Part shown: one piece after another, positions 1 through 7,850 of the stretch
Position numbering within the stretch: the stretch's first letter is position 1
Layout of the letters: each line of letters starts with the position of its first letter
NCBI RefSeq assembly: GCF_001921215.1
Contig: NZ_MSIF01000006.1
Span: forward strand, 186,001-250,000
Reading direction: 5' to 3'
From: Actinophytocola xinjiangensis
GTDB taxonomy: Bacteria; Actinomycetota; Actinomycetes; Mycobacteriales; Pseudonocardiaceae
Length of the DNA stretch: 64,000 bases
The notes under the pieces: model-generated
The model's database searches: none
What the model saw: the letters and a program-made list of their open reading frames with translations, nothing else
What the model was told of the DNA's origin: nothing
Translations under genes and position numbers: made by a program

Positions 1-476
1 TCGTCGGCGGCACCGGGATCCTCGTGCTGGGATTGGTCTTCGCGCTGCACAAGGAGTTCGTCGCGATCACCCTGGATCGTGAGATGGCCCGGGCACAAGG
101 ACTGCGAGTGTTCTGGCTCGACATCGTGCTCTACGTCCTGGTCACCCTCGCAGTGGTGATTTCCGTGCAGACCATCGGCAACATCCTCGTGTTGGCCCTG
201 CTCGTAACCCCTGCGGCGACCGCGCGGCTGCTCACCGACCGGCTCGCGGTGATGATGCTCCTCGCGCCGGTCATCGGCGGCCTCTCCGCGCTGGTTGGCC
301 TGTACGTGTCGTGGTCCTGGGACTTCCCCACCGGCGGCACGGTGGTACTCGTGCTCACCGTTGCCTTCCTCACCGTCTGGGTCCTCGCGCCCCGACACGG
401 GCTGCTCGCCCGTCGCCTCCGGCCAGCGCCCGGAGGACCGGTGGAGAAGGCGGACAACACCGCCATGGCCGGCTGA
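1..476 (+). CDS. Metal ABC transporter permease (anchored-repeat type), 3' part
   Basis: C-terminal part of a membrane permease of the zinc/manganese ABC-3 family; the reading frame is open to base 3 and the start lies outside the window. The visible 157 residues contain about four hydrophobic helices, an ALHKEF-x5-LD cytoplasmic segment and the T-IGNILVLALL-TPAATA segment typical of ZnuB/TroC-like permeases, and end in a polar tail. Downstream on the other strand lie zinc-independent ribosomal proteins and two wall-anchored choice-of-anchor M proteins. That neighbourhood is known for the actinobacterial 'anchored repeat' ABC transporters, so zinc or manganese uptake is the likely role. Metal specificity is inferred from context only. 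Confidence 0.85.
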   Translation, partial: VGGTGILVLGLVFALHKEFVAITLDREMARAQGLRVFWLDIVLYVLVTLAVVISVQTIGNILVLALLVTPAATARLLTDRLAVMMLLAPVIGGLSALVGLYVSWSWDFPTGGTVVLVLTVAFLTVWVLAPRHGLLARRLRPAPGGPVEKADNTAMAG

Positions 477-532
477 CCGAACCCACACGTCTGCCGGGCC
501 CCATCGTCGCGGCAGTCCGGCAGGCGTGTGGG

Positions 533-655
533 TCAGCCCTGCCGGGCCTTGAACCTCGGGTTCGCCTTGTTGATGACGTAGACCTTGCCCCGGCGACGCA
601 CGACCTGCGAGCCGGGTTTGTTCTTCAATGACTTCAACGACTTGCGCACCTTCAT
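533..655 (-). CDS. rpmJ: 50S ribosomal protein bL36, cysteine-free paralogue
   Basis: Forty residues beginning [10 protein letters not shown] and ending NPRFKARQG, matching the bL36 family. The zinc-binding Cys/His set of ordinary bL36 is absent, so this is the zinc-independent (YkgO-like) form that replaces the zinc form during zinc starvation. The ATG overlaps the stop of the upstream rpmF gene as ATGA, indicating translational coupling. It is the last gene of the cobW-like/rpmE2/rpmF/rpmJ operon, which is probably under Zur control from the motifs at 2339-2409. Confidence 0.93.
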   Translation of the reverse strand: MKVRKSLKSLKNKPGSQVVRRRGKVYVINKANPRFKARQG

Positions 656-834
656 CGGCGGTCTCCCCCGATCAGCCCGCGGCGCGCGGCGTTCGCCGCG
701 GAGGCGGGCACCGTGATTCGCCGTCCGTCCACAGTGGTCACCTCGACCAACTGTGTCGCGGTGGCACTTCCGAGCCACTGCGCGCGACGGCTCCTGGTGC
801 GGCTGCGGGACTTGCGGCGTTTGGGAACGGCCAT
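652..834 (-). CDS. rpmF: 50S ribosomal protein bL32
   Basis: Sixty residues starting [20 protein letters not shown], the typical bL32 N-terminus. No cysteine is present, so the C-terminal zinc ribbon seen in zinc-binding bL32 is lacking. The start was chosen because its ATG overlaps the stop of the upstream bL31 gene (TGATG), while its own stop overlaps the rpmJ start (ATGA). The reading frame stays open far upstream, but that extension is antisense-like sequence inside the neighbouring genes. Confidence 0.92.
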   Translation of the reverse strand: MAVPKRRKSRSRTRSRRAQWLGSATATQLVEVTTVDGRRITVPASAANAARRGLIGGDRR

Positions 835-1100
835 CAGGCGCCACCCCCTCGGGTGCGTCGCTGGCCGTAGCGGCGGTTGAACTTCTCCACCTGTCCCGCG
901 CTGTCGAGCACGCGCTGTTTCCCGGTCCAGAACGGGTGCGAGTCGGCGGTGATGTCGACGACGATCAGCGGGTAGGTGTTCCCGTCGGACCACTTGGTGG
1001 TCACCGCCGAGGTGGCGGTGGAGCGGGTGAGGAACTCCTTGCCGGTCGCGCTGTCGCGGAACACCACCGGCCCGTAGGCGGGGTGGATTCCCGGTTTCAT
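834..1100 (-). CDS. rpmE2: 50S ribosomal protein bL31 type B
   Basis: Eighty-eight residues starting [16 protein letters not shown], the signature of type B bL31. It contains no cysteines, as expected of the zinc-independent form that frees zinc by displacing the CxxC form. Conserved HPFWTGKQ and EKFNRRYG segments are present at the C-terminal end. The ATG overlaps the stop of the CobW-like gene (ATGA). It lies in the four-gene minus-strand operon and is presumably induced by zinc shortage. Confidence 0.94.
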   Translation of the reverse strand: MKPGIHPAYGPVVFRDSATGKEFLTRSTATSAVTTKWSDGNTYPLIVVDITADSHPFWTGKQRVLDSAGQVEKFNRRYGQRRTRGGGA

Positions 1101-2317
1101 GCACTGTCCTTTCGATCGGTGACAGGTTCGGCGCGCCATTCCCCGAAGGGGTCGGGGTAGTGACGCCACGCGGACTCGCCCTCGGCGAGTTCGGCGTCGG
1201 TGAGCAGCGCGGCACGCAGCGCCGCGGTGATGTCGTCCGGATCGGCCTCGTAGGACAGGATCGCCAGTTCCTGGACGCGATCACCGAACCTCGGATGCCA
1301 GTCCAGCGCCGCCTTGGCCCTGCGCTGAGCGTCGACCTGATCCCAGGCCTCGTCGTCGGCGGTGGCGAGCCAGCCACCCGCGTGACCGACCCGTAGCCCG
1401 CCGCCCGCGGACTCCAGCCACAGCGCCACATCCGGCTGGCTCGCGAGCCAGGCCCGACCCCTGGTGTGCACGACTCCCTCCAGCAGGGCGTCGATCGCCT
1501 CGTACAGGCGGCCGGGGTGGAACGGGCGGCGGTCGGTGAACAGGGTGAGGGCCACTCCGTGTCGGAGCTCGAGCGGTGGGTCGCCGCGCAGCAGCGGTGC
1601 GTGTGCGTCCTCCACCACACCCCGGCGCGCCGAGGCGGGGATGCGCGACAGCAGGCCGAGCAGTTCGTCTCCCGTGCCGAGCGGAGCGCGAGGCACACCC
1701 GGCACGAGACGATCGAGCACGGCGGCCAGCCGCGCGCCGGCCCAGCCGTAGTCGGCCCGGCCGGTGACCAGGACGGCGTCGGCGAACGCGACCTGCGCGA
1801 TGGCGACCTGAGCGAGCGTGCGGTCGTCGTCGGGGATGACGTCCAGACCACGGTCAGCCAGTTCCTCCATGCACGCCTCGCCGGTCGCGTCGGCGAGCCA
1901 GGTGCCCTCGTCGAGTACGGCAAGCACCGCCTCGATGTCCAGGACGTCAGTGACGGCAACCTCCCCGACCGCGACCGTGCCGAGTGCCCAGCACACCGAC
2001 TCGGGTTCCACCGCCGGGTCCAGGAGCAGCACGATCCGCCGTGTCCCCGGCCGCCCGGCGAGCCGCACGAGCAGCGGGAGCACGTCCTCGCGCAGTGTGC
2101 AGGACACACACCCGTGATCCAGCTCCAGGATCTCCGTCGACTCCTCCGAGGTCGTGCGCACCCGCCTGCGCACAGTGCCCTCACCGAGCCCGCGCAGGTC
2201 GTGATGCACCACCACGCCTCCGGGACCGGCGCGCAGCAACCGGTCACCGACCAACTCGGTCGCTCGCCGGTCCAGACCCGGCACCACCACAAGACGGACG
2301 CGCTCGCCGTCACTCAC
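1097..2317 (-). CDS. CobW/COG0523-family protein lacking a recognisable P-loop
   Basis: 406 residues. The family normally consists of G3E GTPases that act as metal chaperones. The [11 protein letters not shown] segment (near residue 90) corresponds to the metal-binding CxCC motif, but here it reads C-V-S-C. A CobW C-terminal domain follows, with [15 protein letters not shown] at about 285-300. The N-terminus ([14 protein letters not shown]) has no GxxGxGKT Walker A, so GTP hydrolysis by the usual mechanism is doubtful. The context, first gene of an operon with zinc-free ribosomal proteins and divergent from a second set, supports a role in zinc-starvation adaptation. The exact function is unknown. 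Confidence 0.8.
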   Translation of the reverse strand: MSDGERVRLVVVPGLDRRATELVGDRLLRAGPGGVVVHHDLRGLGEGTVRRRVRTTSEESTEILELDHGCVSCTLREDVLPLLVRLAGRPGTRRIVLLLDPAVEPESVCWALGTVAVGEVAVTDVLDIEAVLAVLDEGTWLADATGEACMEELADRGLDVIPDDDRTLAQVAIAQVAFADAVLVTGRADYGWAGARLAAVLDRLVPGVPRAPLGTGDELLGLLSRIPASARRGVVEDAHAPLLRGDPPLELRHGVALTLFTDRRPFHPGRLYEAIDALLEGVVHTRGRAWLASQPDVALWLESAGGGLRVGHAGGWLATADDEAWDQVDAQRRAKAALDWHPRFGDRVQELAILSYEADPDDITAALRAALLTDAELAEGESAWRHYPDPFGEWRAEPVTDRKDSA

Positions 2318-2338
2318 TACGATCTACTCCCCGCAATC

Positions 2339-2357
2339 GACAACGGTTGTCGTTTTC
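2339..2357 (-). promoter_or_regulatory. Candidate Zur operator A
   Basis: Read on the minus strand the site is GAAAACGACAACCGTTGTC. It matches the site at 6996-7014 at 17 of 19 positions. It lies about 20 bases upstream of the CobW-like start, in the 106-base region between the two ribosomal-protein operons. Assignment to Zur is inferred from gene content and from the G-AAC...GTT-C dyad, not from a search. Confidence 0.5.
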
Positions 2358-2390
2358 TGTACGACACAGTACAGTCTCCCGGGTCTAGTT

Positions 2391-2409
2391 GAAAACCAAT
2401 CTCATTAAC
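2391..2409 (+). promoter_or_regulatory. Candidate Zur operator B
   Basis: Plus-strand GAAAACCAATCTCATTAAC, preceded by TT as in the 6996-7014 site. It shares 13 of 19 positions with that site, concentrated in GAAAAC at one end and TTAAC at the other. It ends 14 bases before the rpmB start, a position suited to repression of the plus-strand operon. Confidence 0.45.
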
Positions 2410-2423
2410 CGGGAGTCGATCGT

Positions 2424-2660
2424 ATGTCGGCCGTGTGCCAGGTGACGGGACGCAAACCGTCGTTCGGCAAACAGGTCTCGCGTTCCCACCGGCGCACCTC
2501 GCGCCGTTGGAACCCGAACCTGCAGTACAAGCGTTACTGGTTGCCCAGCGAGAACCGGTGGGTCCGACTGCGACTCTCCGTCAAGGGCATGAAGACCATC
2601 GACAAGCGCGGCATCGAGTCCGTGACTGCCGAGATTCGGGCACGGGGAGAACAGATCTGA
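2424..2660 (+). CDS. rpmB: 50S ribosomal protein bL28
   Basis: 78 residues starting [19 protein letters not shown], with the [10 protein letters not shown] motif of bL28. There is one cysteine (C5) but no paired CxxC motifs, so this is a zinc-independent type. It is the first gene of the plus-strand operon rpmB-rpmG-rpsN-rpsR. Its TGA stop overlaps the following ATG (TGATG). Likely expressed when zinc is low, from the divergent promoter region upstream. Confidence 0.94.
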   Translation: MSAVCQVTGRKPSFGKQVSRSHRRTSRRWNPNLQYKRYWLPSENRWVRLRLSVKGMKTIDKRGIESVTAEIRARGEQI

Positions 2661-2823
2661 TGGCCGCAACGACATCCGCCCGATCATCAAGATGCGGTCG
2701 ACAGCCGGGACCGGCTACACCTACGTCACCCGCAAGAACCGCCGCAACGACCCGGACAGGCTCGTGCTGCGCAAGTTCGACCCGATAGCACGCAGGCACG
2801 TCGAGTTCCGGGAGGATCGGTAG
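2660..2823 (+). pseudogene. rpmG: 50S ribosomal protein bL33 with apparent one-base deletion
   Basis: From 2665 to the TAG at 2821-2823 the sequence encodes a complete cysteine-free bL33 body: [17 protein letters not shown], then [10 protein letters not shown] and [15 protein letters not shown]. The ATG that overlaps the rpmB stop (TGATG, like the neighbouring junctions) is in another frame: ATGGCC is followed directly by GCAACGAC, one C short of ATG-GCC-CGC-AAC-GAC. In the body frame no ATG, GTG or TTG lies between the upstream in-frame stop and the body; only a CTG is available, and the first internal ATG (2692) would remove about ten residues. This is either a real frameshift or a sequencing error. 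Confidence 0.75.
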
Positions 2824-3128
2824 TGGCGAAGACATCGAAGATCGCCAAGAACGACCAGCGCAAGGAGATCGTGGCCCGATACGCGCAGCGGCGCGCGGAG
2901 CTCAAGGAGATCATCCGCTCGCCGAAGTCCACCGAGGAGCAGCGGGCCGCCGCCGGCGTGGAGCTGCGGCGCCAGCCCCGTGACGCCAGCGCCACGCGCA
3001 TCCGCAACCGTGATGCCGTTGACGGCCGCCCACGCGCCTACAACCGCGCGTTCGGCCTGTCACGCATTCGGCTCCGCGAGATGGCCCACCGCGGCGAGCT
3101 GCCCGGCGTCAACAAGTCGAGCTGGTGA
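2823..3128 (+). CDS. rpsN: 30S ribosomal protein uS14, zinc-independent long form
   Basis: 101 residues, the usual length of the long cysteine-free uS14; the short zinc form has about 61 residues and two CxxC pairs. It begins [14 protein letters not shown] and contains the conserved [15 protein letters not shown] and [19 protein letters not shown] segments near the end. The GTG start overlaps the rpmG stop (TAGTG). Third gene of the operon. Confidence 0.95.
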   Translation: MAKTSKIAKNDQRKEIVARYAQRRAELKEIIRSPKSTEEQRAAAGVELRRQPRDASATRIRNRDAVDGRPRAYNRAFGLSRIRLREMAHRGELPGVNKSSW

Positions 3129-3373
3129 GGACCGTGCCGAAACCACAGCGCGGCGCGCCACGCCGCAAGCAGAACATGCTCCTACGTGAGGGCATCACCA
3201 CAGTGGACTGGAAGGACACCGCGCTGCTGCGGAAGTTCATCTCCGACCGCGGCAAGATCCGCGCCCGCCGCGTCACGGGGCTCACGCCCCAGCAGCAGAA
3301 GCAGGTCGCGACCGCCATCAAGAACGCGCGGGAGATGGCGCTGCTCCCCTATCCCGGCCGCGCCCGGAGCTGA
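3125..3373 (+). CDS. rpsR: 30S ribosomal protein bS18
   Basis: 82 residues with [16 protein letters not shown] followed by the bS18 core [12 protein letters not shown]-like segment, [17 protein letters not shown] and [13 protein letters not shown]. The GTG at 3125 overlaps the rpsN stop (GTGA). A second in-frame GTG at 3134 gives the more typical N-terminus MPKPQRG, and the true start may be there. Last gene of the zinc-independent ribosomal protein operon. Confidence 0.94.
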   Translation: MRTVPKPQRGAPRRKQNMLLREGITTVDWKDTALLRKFISDRGKIRARRVTGLTPQQQKQVATAIKNAREMALLPYPGRARS

Positions 3374-3443
3374 GCTGCCTGCCGGTCCCGTCGATTCTCG
3401 TCACCGCTGCGGTCAGCGACGGCCGGTGACGAGCATCGACGGG

Positions 3444-3875
3444 TCAGCGCGTGGACAGTCGGCTCATCGAGGACGTACCCGCGGATTCTCCGGCGTCGAG
3501 CAACGCAACCACGCCCTCAATGTCCTTCTCGGGCCTACCGGCGTCGTGTCCGTGTGACTCGGCCGAGGTGTGGAAGTCACGCCGCACCGCCCTTCCAGGA
3601 ACACCCGGGCACGGGGATCGACGGAGCCGGGGAGGTCCGACCGGGGGCAGGCCAGCCGACTGTCCCGCAGCGTAGTTCCGCCGCCGCCTTGACCAAGCGT
3701 TCCAGCCGGGAGTGCCCTGCCAGGAAGGTCTGTCTCCCGGTGAGCGAGACGAGCCCGCCGCCCGCGCCGGTACCCGCGTCGAGCACCTGGCGCCCTCGGC
3801 GATGCCGGGGGCCGCGTAGTCACGGTTGCTCCGCAGGTACACGGCGAGCGCGGCGAAGTCGTGGACCGGGATCAC
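3444..3875 (-). pseudogene. Decayed SAM-dependent methyltransferase remnant
   Basis: The roughly 500 bases between rpsR and the wall-protein genes hold no intact gene, but the minus strand carries protein-like pieces in different frames. These are VHDFAALAVYLRSNRDYAAPGIAEGA, then in the next frame a class I methyltransferase motif I-like VLDAGTGAGGGLVSL, an ERLVKAAAELR helix, and back in the first frame EKDIEGVVALLDAGES at the end. The order and spacing fit one methyltransferase gene broken by several frameshifts. Recognition is by eye, so the family call is tentative. Confidence 0.35.
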
Positions 3876-5503
3876 GCCGACCGGCCACGGCGGCGGACCA
3901 GCACCATCAGTGCGGCTCCCCCGGCGAGCAGCAGCACGCCGCTCGGCACGAGGTAGCCGAGGGCGCCCGCGCCGGTGTAGGCGAGGTCGTCGTTGTTGCC
4001 CTGGGGACCGGGGTCGTCGTCATCGCCGGTCGGCGCGGGCGCGGACGGGGTGGAGGTGTCGGTGTTTCCGCCGCCACCACCGGTGCACGTGCCCCCGAGG
4101 GCACCCGACGCGTTCACGTCGCCGACGGCGAACGTGTAGGTGTCGGTGTCGGTCTGCGTCTCACCGGAGGTGAGAGTGGCGGTCACGGTGAAGGTGAGAC
4201 GGTAGATGCCCTCAGCCGCGAACCCCCAGTTGGCATGGGCGTGCGTACCGAGCGGGACCTCGAGCGTGTCGGGGAGCCCGTCGGCGACGTTGAAGACGAT
4301 CACCGGGCTCAGCTCGGTGAGGAACACGGCGACATGGCCCGGACCGACCACTTCGGTCAGTCGCCAGGTGACGTTCCCGTCGACGGTGGAGGCGTTCAGT
4401 TCCTCGGTGTTCCACCCGGCCCACACGACCCCTGGGACCTGCGTCTGCGGAATCAGCCACACCGGATCGCCTGGTGTGCCGAGGAACGCGTAGTCGGGGT
4501 TGTCGGGCACGGTGTTCTTCGCGCCGGGGACCACGTGCAGCACGACCTTGTCCGGGTCGCGCCACACGACCTTGTCCGGGCCCGCGGTGCCGTCCTTGAC
4601 CTGGGTGGTGAGCGTGCCGTCGAGCACGCGTGGCGCGACGGCGTCGACGTGCCCGTCGTCGAGCACCACGCAGTCCCGCGCCGGGGTGCTCGTGGTGGTG
4701 GTCGGGTCACCGGCTGTGGTGGTGGTCGTTGTGGCCGTGGTGGTTGTGGTGGTCGTGGTCGTTGTGGTCGTGGTGGTGGTGGGCGGTTCAGAGCCCTCAC
4801 CGGGTTCGACGGTCGTGGGGTCGAGGTCGCCGATCGCGAACGTGTAGGTCTCGGTGTCGGACAGCGGCCTCCCGGTGACTGAGGTCGCGGTGACGGTGAA
4901 CCGCATCCGGTACACACCCTGCGCGTCGAATGTCCAGTTCGCGTGGGCATGCGTACCGAGGGTGAGGTCATAGCTCTGTGGCAGCGGCTGGTGGGTGTCG
5001 AACACCCGGGGCAGCGGCTCACCGAACGAGCCGTTCTGGAAGATCGTCATGGCGCCGGGAGCGGCCGAGCCCTGTTCATCACCGCCGATCGCTTCCAGGG
5101 TCCAGCGCACCGAGGACGGATCCACCTGGGCGGCGGTCAGCTCCTCGGTGTTCCAGCCAGCCCAGACGACGCCCTCCACCTGCTGCTGCGGAATGATCCA
5201 CAGGTCCGCGCCCGAATCGCCGAGGAAGGCGTACGCGGGATCGTCGGGCACCTGGATGACCGACTCGGGTTTGACGTGCGTGACCACCGTGTCCGGCTCC
5301 CGGTACACGGCCGCGTCCGGCTGGCTGCCGTCCTTGTACTTCACCTGTAACGCACCGTCGACGATGCGTGGCGCGACCGCGTCCACGTGGCCGTTGTCGA
5401 CGACCACCCTGTCCTGTGCGGTCGCGGGCACGACGACGGCCAGCGGTAACGCGACGGCGGCGGCGAGCACACCGAGAGCGGCGACACCGCGGGTCGCCCT
5501 CAT
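3872..5503 (-). CDS. Wall-anchored protein with two choice-of-anchor M domains
   Basis: 543 residues. An N-terminal signal peptide (MRATRGVAALGVLAAAVALP) is followed by two similar domains of about 190 residues, each with a GHVDAVAPR start, a W-G-W-NTEEL segment in the middle and a LGTHAHANW segment near the end. A Thr-rich linker (about 245-270) separates them. A C-terminal LAYTGAG motif, a hydrophobic helix and RRRGRSA form a sortase-type wall anchor. The actinobacterial surface-repeat family is known to travel with zinc/manganese-type ABC transporters; the repeated His-x-His in each domain could bind metal (inference). Its ATG overlaps the stop of the upstream paralogue (ATGA), so the two are co-translated. 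Confidence 0.85.
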   Translation of the reverse strand: MRATRGVAALGVLAAAVALPLAVVVPATAQDRVVVDNGHVDAVAPRIVDGALQVKYKDGSQPDAAVYREPDTVVTHVKPESVIQVPDDPAYAFLGDSGADLWIIPQQQVEGVVWAGWNTEELTAAQVDPSSVRWTLEAIGGDEQGSAAPGAMTIFQNGSFGEPLPRVFDTHQPLPQSYDLTLGTHAHANWTFDAQGVYRMRFTVTATSVTGRPLSDTETYTFAIGDLDPTTVEPGEGSEPPTTTTTTTTTTTTTTTATTTTTTAGDPTTTTSTPARDCVVLDDGHVDAVAPRVLDGTLTTQVKDGTAGPDKVVWRDPDKVVLHVVPGAKNTVPDNPDYAFLGTPGDPVWLIPQTQVPGVVWAGWNTEELNASTVDGNVTWRLTEVVGPGHVAVFLTELSPVIVFNVADGLPDTLEVPLGTHAHANWGFAAEGIYRLTFTVTATLTSGETQTDTDTYTFAVGDVNASGALGGTCTGGGGGNTDTSTPSAPAPTGDDDDPGPQGNNDDLAYTGAGALGYLVPSGVLLLAGGAALMVLVRRRGRSA

Positions 5504-6942
5504 CGGATGCCCGCCTTCCTGCGCCGGCCGACGAACAGGACACCGCCGCCGAGCACGAGAAGCGCGACGCCCCCCGCGGCGAGCGGCAGCACGCCGGTGG
5601 CACCGGTGTAGGCGAGGTCGCCGTCACCACCGCCGCTGTTTCCACCGCCGTTCTCGCCGCCGTTCTCGCCGCCGGAGTCGTCACCGCCCCCGGGTGATCC
5701 CCCACCCCGGGCAGCGGAGTCCACCGCGAACGTGTAGACCTCCGTGTCGGCGACCGTCTGGCCGTTCGCCAGCTTCGCGGTCGCGTCGAAGGTCAGCCGG
5801 TAGGTGCCCTTCTTCGCGAAGCCCCAGTTGGCGTGCGCATGGGTACCCAACGGGACCGAGTGGGTGTCGGGCAGCCCGTCGGTGCTGTTGAAGATCACCG
5901 TGCTGTCGCCGAAGGACCCGGTGGTGAAGATACCGAACGCGCCCGGTCCGTCCACCTTGGTCAGCCGCCACGTGACCGCACCGCTGACCTGTGCGGCGCT
6001 CAGTGCCTCGGTGGACCAACCCGTCCAGAGGACACCCGGCTGCTGTTGCTGGGGCAAGAGGTAGATCTCATCACCCTCGTCGCCGAGGAACGCGAGAGCC
6101 GGGTCGTCAGGCAGGGTCGTCCTGATGTCCGCCTTTGACTGGAACAGCACGTCGCGGGGTTCCCGCCACCGGACCTGACCGCCGGACCGGCCGACCGTGG
6201 TGCCGTCCTTGACCTGGATCTGCAGCTTCCCGTCCACTACTCGAGGTGCCACCGCGTCCACGTGTCCCTCGGTCAGCACGACCCGGCCCGGAGTGGTCGG
6301 CTGCGCCTGCGCCGTGAGCGGTGCCGCGAGCAGCGGCTCGGCGGCCCGCCGCCCGACGGGCGGCGCCACGAACTCCTCCGGCTCCTCCGGCATCTCCGGC
6401 GTGGTCATCTCCGGCGGATCGGTCATGCCATCGCGCACGGCGACCGTGTAGTGCTCCTTGGTCGTCACCGGCTCACCGGTTAGCAGATGCCCCTCGACCA
6501 TGACGGCCAGCGTGTACCGGCCGGGCGCGGGGAAGGTCCACGTGGTCGCGCCCCGCGCCCTCGCGGGCAGACGCACCGGCTCGGCCTCGACCTCGGCGGG
6601 ACCGTCCACCGCGCGCATCCGCAACGTCACGGCGTCACCGAACACGGTGCCCGCGTCGACGCCCGTGGTGTCCCAGCCGACCTCGACCCCGTCCTCGCGC
6701 ACCTCGGTGGTGTAGACCAGCGCCGCGGGGTCGTGTTCCTCACCGTGCATGTTGTCGGCGCGCAGGTCGATTGTGGTGCCGTCGACAGAGATCGCCGCGA
6801 CGTCGACCCGCTCGGCGTCGAGGGGATGCTCGAGCGGAGCCGGCGCCGCGGCGCCCTGAGCGGCGGCGACCGGAGCCGTCGCCGCCAGCATCACCACCGC
6901 GGCGACGGACGCCGCGACACGGACCGATGTGGTCAGGTTCAA
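5500..6942 (-). CDS. Wall-anchored choice-of-anchor M domain protein
   Basis: About 480 residues. The signal peptide NLTTSVRVAASVAAVVML precedes an N-terminal beta domain in which the repeat is degenerate (TWTFPAPGRYTLAV). A complete choice-of-anchor M domain follows (GHVDAVAPRVVDGKL to LGTHAHANWGFAKKG), then a Gly/Asn-rich spacer and the anchor LAYTGATG plus hydrophobic helix plus RRRKAGIR. The TTG at 6942 was chosen because GAGGGG lies six bases upstream; a GTG at 6966 without a good ribosome site is the alternative. It is the first gene of a two-gene operon and probably displays a metal-binding or scaffold domain at the cell wall. The candidate Zur site at 6996-7014 lies just upstream. Confidence 0.83.
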   Translation of the reverse strand: MNLTTSVRVAASVAAVVMLAATAPVAAAQGAAAPAPLEHPLDAERVDVAAISVDGTTIDLRADNMHGEEHDPAALVYTTEVREDGVEVGWDTTGVDAGTVFGDAVTLRMRAVDGPAEVEAEPVRLPARARGATTWTFPAPGRYTLAVMVEGHLLTGEPVTTKEHYTVAVRDGMTDPPEMTTPEMPEEPEEFVAPPVGRRAAEPLLAAPLTAQAQPTTPGRVVLTEGHVDAVAPRVVDGKLQIQVKDGTTVGRSGGQVRWREPRDVLFQSKADIRTTLPDDPALAFLGDEGDEIYLLPQQQQPGVLWTGWSTEALSAAQVSGAVTWRLTKVDGPGAFGIFTTGSFGDSTVIFNSTDGLPDTHSVPLGTHAHANWGFAKKGTYRLTFDATAKLANGQTVADTEVYTFAVDSAARGGGSPGGGDDSGGENGGENGGGNSGGGDGDLAYTGATGVLPLAAGGVALLVLGGGVLFVGRRRKAGIR

Positions 6943-6995
6943 GACTGTCCCCTCAAGTTCACACACATTGCTGTCCCTCGACCCGTCACACCTTA

Positions 6996-7014
6996 GAGTT
7001 AACGGTTGTCGTTT
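6996..7014 (-). promoter_or_regulatory. Candidate Zur operator C
   Basis: Read on the minus strand, GAAAACGACAACCGTTAAC. It is nearly identical to site A at 2339-2357 and shares both ends with site B at 2391-2409. It sits between the divergent wall-protein gene (start 6942) and the VOC gene (start 7055). Its repetition in front of zinc-linked genes argues for one shared regulator. Confidence 0.5.
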
Positions 7015-7054
7015 TCAATAGCGATCGGGAACCACGGGAGAGAGGAATCACCCG

Positions 7055-7732
7055 ATGCGGGAACACCCGTCCGAGCCGGTACTCGACCATGTCGTCCTCG
7101 CCGCGCGCCGACACGAGGACATCGACGAACAGCTCGCCGAGCTGGGACTCACGGCGGGCAGCGGCCGCGTCATCCCTGGCGCCGGGCTGTCGAACGTGGT
7201 GGTGGCCATCGGGTCACAGCTGCTGGAGATCCACTATCCCGACGGCAGCCCGGTCGCCGAGGGCGCGCCACCCTACGCCAGCCTGCAGCGGAAGGCTCTG
7301 GCGGCGAATCCGGGCACCACGCTGGCCCCAGTGGCTTGGGTGGTCCGTTACGGGACCGAGGACGCGCTGCGCGCGGCGAGCGAACGGGCCGGCTACCCGG
7401 TGGTTGCTGTACCAGCTGAACCGCCCAACAACGCGCCCTACCTGATGGGGGCGTTCGGGGCCGCGTTCGACCGGCCATGGCTGCCGATGTTCATCCACTG
7501 GACGAACGCGCCACACATGCCCCCGACGTTGGCCGACGACCACGGCAGGAAACCGAACGCGGGGTGGCTCGGACTGGACGTGTCCGCACCGGACGACGCG
7601 ATCCTCGGCTGGTGCGGCGGAGAACCGGCCGGCGTCCGGGTCGAATCCGGGAACGCCGGCCCGCTTCGGGTGTGGCTGCACCGCGATGGTGCGGAACCGA
7701 AGGCGATCGGCCTGCCACCGACGATCCGGTGA
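7055..7732 (+). CDS. VOC-superfamily (glyoxalase-like) protein
   Basis: 225 residues. The start PVLDHVVLAARRHEDIDEQL and GAGLSNVVVAIGSQLLEIHYPD fit a glyoxalase-like domain (Glyoxalase_3 type). A second half-domain includes PWLPMFIHWTNAP and the C-terminal LRVWLHRDG strand. Members of the VOC fold bind a divalent metal with His/Glu; H12, E78-region and H148-region residues are candidates by position only. No signal peptide, so cytoplasmic. Substrate unknown. The promoter region is shared with the wall-protein operon and contains candidate Zur site C, so it may belong to the zinc-limitation response. Confidence 0.7.
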   Translation: MREHPSEPVLDHVVLAARRHEDIDEQLAELGLTAGSGRVIPGAGLSNVVVAIGSQLLEIHYPDGSPVAEGAPPYASLQRKALAANPGTTLAPVAWVVRYGTEDALRAASERAGYPVVAVPAEPPNNAPYLMGAFGAAFDRPWLPMFIHWTNAPHMPPTLADDHGRKPNAGWLGLDVSAPDDAILGWCGGEPAGVRVESGNAGPLRVWLHRDGAEPKAIGLPPTIR

Positions 7733-7765
7733 CCCGGCGGCGCCGGTGAGGGACCGTGGCGATCG

Positions 7766-7850
7766 TCAGTGGTCGTCGTAGTGGCCGTCGTAGTGGCCGT
7801 CGTGCGCGGCGTGCCGGTGACCGTCGTGGACGTGGTCGACGCTCGGCACG
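7766..7850 (-). pseudogene. Truncated histidine-rich C-terminal tail
   Basis: In one minus-strand frame ending at TGA 7768-7766 the sequence reads SVDHVHDGHRHAAHDGHYDG followed by HYDDH. It resembles the tail of small His-rich actinobacterial proteins often (mis)named zinc transporter permeases. The expected CGHE-type N-terminal half is missing; the frame runs into the CcdA-like fragment on the other strand. A 15-base direct repeat in the DNA gives the doubled HYDGHYD. Probably a deletion remnant of a zinc-linked gene. Confidence 0.4.

Noticed and set aside
4690-4800. Simple-sequence repeat of ggt/gtc triplets considered as a microsatellite or CRISPR-like array
   Set aside because: It encodes the poly-Thr linker between the two domains of the wall protein; no spacers or regular repeat unit.
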